NCBI RefSeq assembly: GCF_014197265.1
Contig: NZ_JACIFH010000001.1
Location: forward strand, 992,001 to 1,056,000
DNA from: Microbacterium invictum
GTDB lineage: Bacteria > Actinomycetota > Actinomycetes > Actinomycetales > Microbacteriaceae
Direction: 5' to 3'
DNA length: 64,000 nucleotides
Of the stretch, positions 58,326-64,000 are shown one piece after another; position 1 is the first letter of the stretch, and each line of letters opens with the position of its first letter. Both the position numbers and the translations under genes were made by a program. The notes below the pieces were generated by a model. The model was not told the DNA's origin. It made no database searches and saw only the letters and a list, made by a program, of their open reading frames with translations.

Positions 58326-59677
58326 ACCCCGCCCGCCTGGTCGCCTTCGACGTGATCCGTGCCGTCCACGAATCGGGCGCCTACGCGAACCTCCAGCTGC
58401 CGCGCGAGCTGCGGGCGGCGGGACTCACCAGCGCCGACGCGGGGCTGGCCACCGAGCTCACCTACGGCACCCTGCGCCGCCAGGGCACCTACGACGCGAT
58501 CATCGAGGATGCCGCCGGGCGCTCGATAGACGACATCGACCCGCCGGTGCGCGATGCGCTGCGCCTGGGCGCCCACCAGCTGCTGGCGACCCGCGTGGCG
58601 CCGCACGCCGCCGTGCACGAGACCGTCGAACTCGTCCGCAGCGCCGCCGGCAAGCGCGCGACCGGGTTCGCGAACGCGGTCCTGCGACGCATCAGCGAGC
58701 GGTCCGCCGACGAGTGGCTCGAGCGCGTCGAGTCGGCCGCCCGCTCCGACGACGAGCGGCTGGGCCTGCGCTACGCACACCCGGTGTGGGTCATCCGCGC
58801 CGTGCGCCGTGCGCTGGCCGCCGAAGGCCGCCCCGAGGAGCTCGAAGCGCTCCTCGCGGCCGACAACGCCTCGCCGTCGGTGACCCTCGCGGCGCTGCCG
58901 GGGCTCGCGGAGGCACCCGCCGATGCGGAGCGCACGCCCTACTCGCCGATCGGCTTCCGGCTGGCCGGCGGCGACCCCGAGCAGGTCATCACGGCCGCAG
59001 GCGGGCGCATCCGCGTGCAGGACGAGGGCTCGCAGCTGGCCGCACTGGCGCTCACCCGCGCGCGGCCGGTGGCCGGCGGCGAGCGCTGGCTCGACCTGTG
59101 CGCCGGACCGGGCGGAAAGACGGCGGTGCTGGCGGCCGAGGCGCTCGCGCACGGTGCGATCCTCGAGGCGAACGAGGTGTCCCCGGTGCGCGCCGGGCTC
59201 GTCCGGACCTCGGTGAAGGGCGTCCCGCTCGAGGTGCCGGTGTCCGAGGAGGACGGCCGCGTCCGCGCCGGTGCGCACACCTACGACCGCATCCTGGTGG
59301 ATGCGCCGTGCACCGGTCTGGGCGCTCTGCGACGCCGTCCCGAAGCGCGCTGGCGCAAGAGCCCGGCCGACCTGCCCGACCTGACCGAGCTGCAGGGGGA
59401 GCTGCTCACAGCGGCGTTCGAGGCGCTCGCGCCCGGCGGCATCGTGGCGTACGTGACGTGCTCGCCGCACCTGGCCGAGACGGCCGGGATCGTGAGCGAG
59501 ATGCGGCGCCGCTTCGGCGACGAGGTGACCGAGCTGGACGCGCGTGCGGTCCTGGCATCCATCGCCGGGTCGCCGCTCGACCTGCCCGCGCCCGCCGACG
59601 GCTCGGGCCGCGCCCAGCTGTGGCCGCACCGTCACGGCACCGACGCGATGTCCATCTCCCTGCTGCAGCGCCGCTGA
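58322..59677 (+). CDS. rsmB: 16S rRNA (cytosine-5)-methyltransferase RsmB (Fmu)
   Basis: SAM-dependent methylation of 16S rRNA C967. It has 451 residues. A NusB-like RNA-binding domain (1 to about 140) has LRLGAHQLLATRVAPHAAVHETV. The methyltransferase domain has the SAM loop LDLCAGPGGKTAVLA near residue 258, catalytic Cys380 in VTCSPHL and Cys330 in DAPCTGLGALRRRPEARW. The start overlaps fmt by 4 bases. The priA-fmt-rsmB-rpe order follows the mycobacterial chromosome. Confidence 0.95.
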   Translation: MNPARLVAFDVIRAVHESGAYANLQLPRELRAAGLTSADAGLATELTYGTLRRQGTYDAIIEDAAGRSIDDIDPPVRDALRLGAHQLLATRVAPHAAVHETVELVRSAAGKRATGFANAVLRRISERSADEWLERVESAARSDDERLGLRYAHPVWVIRAVRRALAAEGRPEELEALLAADNASPSVTLAALPGLAEAPADAERTPYSPIGFRLAGGDPEQVITAAGGRIRVQDEGSQLAALALTRARPVAGGERWLDLCAGPGGKTAVLAAEALAHGAILEANEVSPVRAGLVRTSVKGVPLEVPVSEEDGRVRAGAHTYDRILVDAPCTGLGALRRRPEARWRKSPADLPDLTELQGELLTAAFEALAPGGIVAYVTCSPHLAETAGIVSEMRRRFGDEVTELDARAVLASIAGSPLDLPAPADGSGRAQLWPHRHGTDAMSISLLQRR

Positions 59678-59700
59678 GCGGACGGCACTCGCCCCGTCGA

Positions 59701-59706
59701 TAGGGT
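59701..59706 (+). promoter_or_regulatory. -10 box for rpe, predicted leaderless transcript
   Basis: TAGGGT ends 7 bases before the rpe GTG at 59714. Confidence 0.6.
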
Positions 59707-59713
59707 GGATGCC

Positions 59714-60379
59714 GTGGCCGACACCCCCCGCATCAACCCCAGCATCCTCGCCGCCGACTTCGTCAACATGCAGGCCGAGCTGGCGCGCATCGCGACCGCC
59801 GACTTCGTGCACGTGGATGTGATGGACAACCATTTCGTGCCCAACCTGACCTTCGGCCCGCAGATGGTCGAGCGCATCCAGGCGACGAGCCCCGTGCCGC
59901 TGGATGTGCACCTCATGATCGACGACCCCGACCGGTGGGCGCCCGGCTACGCCGAGATCGGCGCCGCGTCGGTGACGTTCCACCTCGAGGCGGCGACAGA
60001 GCCGGTCGCGCTCGCACGCCGGCTGCGGGCGATCGGCGCCCGGGCGGGCGTCGCGGTCAAGCCGGGCACCGACGTCGAGAGCCTGTTCGAGGTGCTCGAC
60101 GAGTTCGACCAGATCCTCGTGATGACCGTCGAGCCGGGTTTCGGCGGCCAGGGGTTCATGGCCGACATGATGCCCAAGCTCGCCCGGCTGTCGGCCGAGA
60201 CCCGGCGGCGCGGATCGCAGGTGTGGCTGCAGGTCGACGGCGGCATCAGCGGGTCGACGATCGCCCAGGCCGCGGAGGCCGGCGCCGACACGTTCGTCGC
60301 GGGCTCGGCCGTATTCGGCGCGGAGGACCCCGCGCAGGCCATCAACGCGCTGCGCTCTCAGGCCGCACACCACCACTGA
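59714..60379 (+). CDS. rpe: ribulose-phosphate 3-epimerase
   Basis: Interconverts ribulose 5-phosphate and xylulose 5-phosphate. It has 221 residues, TIM barrel. NPSILAADFVNMQAEL opens the protein. HVDVMDNHFVPNLTFGPQMVE near residue 35 holds metal ligands, and VEPGFGGQGFM near 140 and VDGGISGSTIAQAAEAGADTFVAGSAVF near 175 finish the site. GTG at 59714 is chosen from the -10 spacing; a GTG three codons earlier would lie inside the -10 region. Confidence 0.96.
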   Translation: MADTPRINPSILAADFVNMQAELARIATADFVHVDVMDNHFVPNLTFGPQMVERIQATSPVPLDVHLMIDDPDRWAPGYAEIGAASVTFHLEAATEPVALARRLRAIGARAGVAVKPGTDVESLFEVLDEFDQILVMTVEPGFGGQGFMADMMPKLARLSAETRRRGSQVWLQVDGGISGSTIAQAAEAGADTFVAGSAVFGAEDPAQAINALRSQAAHHH

Positions 60380-60415
60380 GCACGGGTTCCGGCATCCACC
60401 CCCGCATCGGACCGG

Positions 60416-60421
60416 TAGCCT
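60416..60421 (+). promoter_or_regulatory. -10 box for hisE, predicted leaderless transcript
   Basis: TAGCCT ends 6 bases before the hisE GTG. Confidence 0.6.
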
Positions 60422-60427
60422 GTCAGG

Positions 60428-60691
60428 GTGAAGACGTTCGACGGGCTGTTCGCTGAGCTCACCGCCATCGCCGCTGCGCGCCCGGAAGGTTCCGGCACCG
60501 TCGCGCAGCTCGACCGCGGCGTGCACGCGATCGGCAAGAAGATCGTCGAGGAGGCCGCCGAGGTCTGGATGGCGGCCGAGTACCAGTCCGACGCGGAGAC
60601 CTCTGAGGAGATCTCGCAGCTCCTGTACCACCTGCAGGTGCTGATGGTCGCGAAGGGACTCACCCTCGAGGACGTCTACCGACATCTCTGA
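60428..60691 (+). CDS. hisE: phosphoribosyl-ATP diphosphatase
   Basis: Second step of histidine synthesis. It has 87 residues, all-alpha MazG-like fold: [22 protein letters not shown] and [28 protein letters not shown] are the conserved segments, with the acidic metal-binding residues in EEAAE. It is separate from hisI, as is usual in actinobacteria. hisG follows after 46 bases. Confidence 0.95.
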   Translation: MKTFDGLFAELTAIAAARPEGSGTVAQLDRGVHAIGKKIVEEAAEVWMAAEYQSDAETSEEISQLLYHLQVLMVAKGLTLEDVYRHL

Positions 60692-60737
60692 GCGCACCCC
60701 CGACCTCTTCCCCCCGAGACTCCGAAAGCCCCGCAAC

Positions 60738-61580
60738 ATGCTGCGAATCGCTGTGCCGAACAAGGGATCGCTCGCCGAGACCGCCGCCGAGATGCTGGCC
60801 GAGGCCGGCTACACCGGCCGCCGCGACCCGAAAGACCTGCACGTCATCGACCCCGTCAACGAGGTCGAGTTCTTCTACCTGCGCCCCAAGGACATCGCGA
60901 CCTACGTGGGCTCGGGCGCCCTCGATGTCGGCATCACCGGCCGTGACCTCCTGCTCGACGCGCGGATGCCGCGCGCGCTCGAGATCGAGAAGCTCGGCTT
61001 CGGGGCGTCGACGTTCCGGTTCGCGGGCCCGCCCGGACGGTTCGCCGACCTGGCTGATCTCGACGGCGTCCGGGTCGCGACCGCGTACCCGGGACTGGTG
61101 GACGCCTACCTCGACGAACACGGCGTCGCCGTCGACCTCGTGCCGCTGGACGGCGCGGTCGAATCCGCCGTCGAGCTGGGGGTGGCCGATGCCGTCGCCG
61201 ACGTCGTCTCGACCGGCACCACACTGCGCCAGGCGGGCCTGGAGATCTTCGGTCCCGTGCTGCTCGAGTCTGAGGCCGTGCTGATCGGCGCCCCCATCGA
61301 GGCGGAGGGCACCGACGTCCTGCTGCGGCGCCTGCGCGGCGTGATGGTCGCGCGCCGGTACGTGCTGGTCGACTACGACCTGCCGGCGAACCTGGTCGAC
61401 GAGGCCATCAAGATCGCTTCCGGCATCGAGTCGCCCACCATCTCGCCGCTGCGCGACCCCGAATGGGTGGCGGTACGGGTCATGATCCCGCGCAAGACCG
61501 TCAACCAGGTCATGGACGCCCTGTACGCGATCGGCGCCCGCGCGATCCTGGTGACCGCGATCCACAACGCGAGGCTCTGA
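60738..61580 (+). CDS. hisG: ATP phosphoribosyltransferase (long form)
   Basis: First and controlled step of histidine synthesis. It has 280 residues, the long form with its own C-terminal histidine-binding domain (from about residue 210, [22 protein letters not shown]), so it needs no HisZ and should be feedback-inhibited by histidine. [20 protein letters not shown] starts the protein, and [20 protein letters not shown] near residue 155 is the PRPP region. The stop shares one base with the hisF start. Confidence 0.96.
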   Translation: MLRIAVPNKGSLAETAAEMLAEAGYTGRRDPKDLHVIDPVNEVEFFYLRPKDIATYVGSGALDVGITGRDLLLDARMPRALEIEKLGFGASTFRFAGPPGRFADLADLDGVRVATAYPGLVDAYLDEHGVAVDLVPLDGAVESAVELGVADAVADVVSTGTTLRQAGLEIFGPVLLESEAVLIGAPIEAEGTDVLLRRLRGVMVARRYVLVDYDLPANLVDEAIKIASGIESPTISPLRDPEWVAVRVMIPRKTVNQVMDALYAIGARAILVTAIHNARL

Positions 61581-62341
61581 TGTCGCTGGCCTGCCGCGTC
61601 ATCCCGTGTCTCGACGTCAAGGACGGCAAGGTCGTCAAGGGCGTCAACTTCGAGAACCTGCGCGAGATGGGCGACCCGGTCGAACTCGCCCGCCGCTACT
61701 TCGACCAGGGCGCCGACGAGCTGACCTTCCTCGACGTGACCGCGACCGTCGACGACCGCTCGACCACCTACGACATGGTGCGCCGCACCGCCGAAGAGGT
61801 CTTCATCCCGCTGACCGTGGGCGGGGGAGTGCGCTCGGCCGACGACGTCGCGCGGCTGCTGTCGGTGGGCGCCGACAAGGTCGGGGTCAACTCGGCGGCG
61901 ATCGCCCGCCCAGAGCTGGTCGACGAGATCGCCGACCGCTTCGGGGCGCAGGTGCTCGTCCTCTCGCTCGACGTCAAGCGGGCGCCGGGCACTCCGTCGG
62001 GCTTCGCCGTCACCACGCACGGCGGCCGCACGCTGACCGCGCTCGACGCCCTCGCCTGGGCGCGTGAGGCCATCGAGCGTGGCGCCGGCGAGCTGCTGGT
62101 CAACTCGATCGACGCCGACGGGACCAAGGACGGCTTCGACCTCGAACTGGTCGGCCTCATGCGCGAGGTCTCGAGCGTCCCGGTGATCGCCTCCGGCGGT
62201 GCCGGTGCGGCCGAGCACTTCGCCCCGGCCGTGCGCGCGGGTGCCGACGCCGTGCTCGCGGCATCCGTCTTCCACTCCGGTCAGCTCACCATCGGCGACG
62301 TCAAGCAGTCGCTCTCCGACGACGGAATCGAGGTGCGATGA
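61580..62341 (+). CDS. hisF: imidazole glycerol phosphate synthase, cyclase subunit HisF
   Basis: Forms imidazole glycerol phosphate using ammonia from HisH. It has 253 residues, (beta-alpha)8 barrel. [23 protein letters not shown] holds the first catalytic Asp, [20 protein letters not shown] near residue 173 the second. [13 protein letters not shown] near 200 is the phosphate loop. The hisH partner is elsewhere. Overlaps hisI by 4 bases. Confidence 0.97.
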   Translation: MSLACRVIPCLDVKDGKVVKGVNFENLREMGDPVELARRYFDQGADELTFLDVTATVDDRSTTYDMVRRTAEEVFIPLTVGGGVRSADDVARLLSVGADKVGVNSAAIARPELVDEIADRFGAQVLVLSLDVKRAPGTPSGFAVTTHGGRTLTALDALAWAREAIERGAGELLVNSIDADGTKDGFDLELVGLMREVSSVPVIASGGAGAAEHFAPAVRAGADAVLAASVFHSGQLTIGDVKQSLSDDGIEVR

Positions 62342-62688
62342 CCACCGACGTGAGTGCCGACCGCGTACGGTTCGACGATGCCGGCCTCGTGCCCGCCATC
62401 ATCCAGCAGCACGACACCGGCGAGGTGCTGATGCTCGGGTGGATGGATGCCGAGGCGCTGCGCCGCACGCTCACCGAGGGCCGCGTGACGTTCTGGTCGC
62501 GGTCGCGGCAGGAGTACTGGCGCAAGGGCGACACCTCGGGCCACGCCCAGTACGTCAAGGGCGCCCGCCTGGACTGCGACGGCGACACGCTGCTGATCAC
62601 CGTCGAGCAGGTGGGTGCGGCGTGCCACACCGGCGACCGCACCTGCTTCGACGCCGACGACCTCGACCCCGTCGTGGGAGCACCGTGA
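62338..62688 (+). CDS. hisI: phosphoribosyl-AMP cyclohydrolase
   Basis: Third step of histidine synthesis. It has 116 residues. [39 protein letters not shown] is highly conserved. Metal ligands lie in [26 protein letters not shown], with the zinc cysteines. Its stop overlaps the GTG of the cell-wall protein gene, an unusual neighbour for a his gene. Confidence 0.96.
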   Translation: MTTDVSADRVRFDDAGLVPAIIQQHDTGEVLMLGWMDAEALRRTLTEGRVTFWSRSRQEYWRKGDTSGHAQYVKGARLDCDGDTLLITVEQVGAACHTGDRTCFDADDLDPVVGAP

Positions 62689-64000
62689 CGGGACGGTTCC
62701 GCCGCGCCCTCAGCGCGCTCGCGATCATCGCGCTCGTCGCCGGGGGAGCAGTCGCGCTCGACATCGCCCCGGCAAGCGCGGCGGCCGGCCAGGTGACGCG
62801 GATCGCCGGCGCGGACCGCTACGAGACCTCCGCTGCCATCAGCGCGGCCACGTTCGCGGCCGGTGCGCCCGTCGCCTACATCGCCAGCGGCGCACTGTTC
62901 CCCGACGCGCTCAGCGGCTCGGCCGCGGCGGCCGCAGGGGGCGGCCCTGTGCTGCTGACCACGCCGACGGCGCTGCCGAAGGCGATCGGTGACGAACTGC
63001 GGCGACTGAAGCCGAAGCGCATCGTCGTGCTCGGCGGCGAGGGCGCGATCTCCGCCACCGTCGCGGAGGACCTGGCGGGCTACACCGGCGGTAGCGTCGA
63101 GCGTCGTTCCGGCGCAGACCGCTACGAGACCTCCGCCGCCACCAGCGCGGCGACGTTCGCCGCCGGCGTGCCCGTCGTCTTCCTCGCCAGCGGTGTGGAG
63201 TTCCCCGACGCGCTCAGCGGTGCGGCGCTGGCCGCCCGGCTCGGCGGCCCGGTCCTGCTGACCACCCCCGGCGCCGTCCCCGGCTCCATCGAGGCCGAAC
63301 TGAAGCGCCTGAAACCCACACGGCTCGTCGTGCTCGGCGGCACCGGTGCCGTGTCGAAGGCGGTGGCGGATGCCGCATCGCGCGCGACCGGACGTTCGGC
63401 CGAGCGCATCGGCGGCGCCGACCGCTACGCCACCTCGGCCGCGATCGCGCAGGAGTTCCCCACCGGCGCGCCGGTGGCCTACCTCGCCAGCGGCACCGTG
63501 TTCGCCGATGCGCTGTCGGGTGCCGCGGCCGCGGCGGGCGCCCCGCTGCTGCTGACGCAGCCCACCGTCCTCTCGCCTGCGACCGGCGTGGCGCTGACGC
63601 GGCTGGCGCCCGCGAAGGCGGTGGTGCTCGGCGGCACCGGCGCGGTCGCGCAGGCGGTGTCGACGCTCGTCCAGGACTTCGGCGTGGCACACGCCCGGGC
63701 ATCGGGGGACCGCGTGACCGCGACGACCGAGCTGAAGGCCGGTTCCTGCCTCGCGTCGAACAACGGCACGGTCGGGCTGTGCGTGACCGCCAACGGGACC
63801 ATCACCGTCGACCGGAACGGCAGCGTGCTGTGGAGTTCGGGCACGACGGCATCCGACGCCGCCACCCTCCGCATCCGCGCCGACGGCAACCTCGCGCTGT
63901 TCGGCACGGGCGGCCAGATCCGCTGGCAGGCCAGCACGACCGGCACAGCGGCCACCCGGCTCGTCGTCGCGAACGACGGCGAAGTCAGCCTGCAGACCGG
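62685..64000 (+). CDS. secreted cell-wall-binding repeat 2 protein with B-lectin domain (3' truncated by window edge)
   Basis: At least 438 residues; the frame is open to the end of the window. A signal peptide covers about residues 1-33 (basic start, hydrophobic core, APASA cleavage region). Three cell-wall-binding type 2 repeats follow at about 37-137, 138-238 and 239-340, each with GADRYxTSA, FPDALSG or FADALSG, and VVLGGxGA. A bulb-type mannose-binding lectin-like domain starts near 350 ([27 protein letters not shown]). It is probably surface-exposed and bound to wall polymer. GTG at 62685 overlaps the hisI stop by 4 bases. Confidence 0.88.
   Translation, partial: MTGRFRRALSALAIIALVAGGAVALDIAPASAAAGQVTRIAGADRYETSAAISAATFAAGAPVAYIASGALFPDALSGSAAAAAGGGPVLLTTPTALPKAIGDELRRLKPKRIVVLGGEGAISATVAEDLAGYTGGSVERRSGADRYETSAATSAATFAAGVPVVFLASGVEFPDALSGAALAARLGGPVLLTTPGAVPGSIEAELKRLKPTRLVVLGGTGAVSKAVADAASRATGRSAERIGGADRYATSAAIAQEFPTGAPVAYLASGTVFADALSGAAAAAGAPLLLTQPTVLSPATGVALTRLAPAKAVVLGGTGAVAQAVSTLVQDFGVAHARASGDRVTATTELKAGSCLASNNGTVGLCVTANGTITVDRNGSVLWSSGTTASDAATLRIRADGNLALFGTGGQIRWQASTTGTAATRLVVANDGEVSLQT
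62793..63701 (+). repeat. three 303-base tandem repeats coding for the wall-binding domains
   Basis: Repeat starts at 62793, 63096 and 63399 are exactly 303 bases apart. The first two copies are the more similar pair at DNA level, for example across the [10 protein letters not shown] coding segment. The third has diverged and is slightly shorter at its ADALSG side. This fits internal duplication. Confidence 0.8.

Overview
The window is high-GC DNA (roughly 70% by eye) from an actinobacterium, most likely Microbacteriaceae and probably Microbacterium or a close relative. The reasons are many GTG starts, dense 4-bp ATGA/GTGA gene overlaps, TANNNT -10 boxes placed directly before start codons, actinobacterial gene order, and an actinobacterial integration host factor (mIHF) domain. 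It is almost entirely chromosomal core. I see no tRNA, rRNA, CRISPR array, insertion sequence or phage gene, and no gene-free stretch longer than 300 bases.

Layout. (1) 1-6.8 kb: the end of thrS, a HIT-family Ap4A phosphorylase candidate, and a vitamin B6 block. The B6 block has pyridoxal kinase and the MocR regulator PdxR on the minus strand, divergent from pdxS-pdxT, then a PLP-decarboxylase homologue whose catalytic lysine is replaced by glutamate. (2) 6.9-15.6 kb: yebC, ruvC-ruvA-ruvB, yajC-secD-secF and the stringent-response gene rel. (3) 15.6-18.2 kb: three minus-strand genes (AbiEi-like protein, DUF349 protein, small membrane protein). (4) 18.3-35.1 kb: rarA, rpsD, a small helical protein, alaS-ruvX-mltG, the shikimate genes aroE-aroC-aroK-aroB plus aroQ, efp-nusB, and a SWIM-SNF2 helicase. 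(5) 35.2-36.8 kb: a metallo-beta-lactamase/Rieske fusion. (6) 36.8-46.4 kb: the pyrimidine operon pyrR-pyrB-pyrC-(membrane protein)-carA-carB-pyrF under a PyrR-binding leader, running into an mIHF-guanylate kinase fusion gene. (7) 46.4-53.7 kb: a sulfur-acquisition cassette (ABC ATPase, lipoprotein, permease, acyl-CoA synthetase, metY, CoA-binding protein) lying between gmk and rpoZ. (8) 53.8-59.7 kb: rpoZ, metK, a helicase-dead priA, fmt, rsmB. (9) 59.7-64 kb: rpe, hisE, hisG-hisF-hisI, and a secreted cell-wall-binding/B-lectin protein that overlaps hisI and runs off the window.

How the genes work together. The B6 block makes and recycles PLP under PdxR control. RuvABC, RarA, RuvX and PriA serve recombination and fork repair. 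YajC-SecD-SecF drives secretion. The aro genes cover most of the shikimate pathway. The pyr/car operon makes UMP and senses it through PyrR. The sulfur cassette probably imports an organosulfur compound and feeds homocysteine to metK through MetY. Fmt, EF-P, NusB, RsmB, S4, ThrRS and AlaRS support gene expression.

The strongest leads are the mIHF-guanylate kinase fusion, the lysine-less decarboxylase, the MBL-Rieske protein with domain order reversed relative to CMP-sialic acid hydroxylase, the sulfur cassette with its acyl-CoA synthetase, the secreted lectin coupled to hisI, the excess of GGATGCC/GGCATCC words (three of them as inverted repeats), and at least seven predicted leaderless genes.
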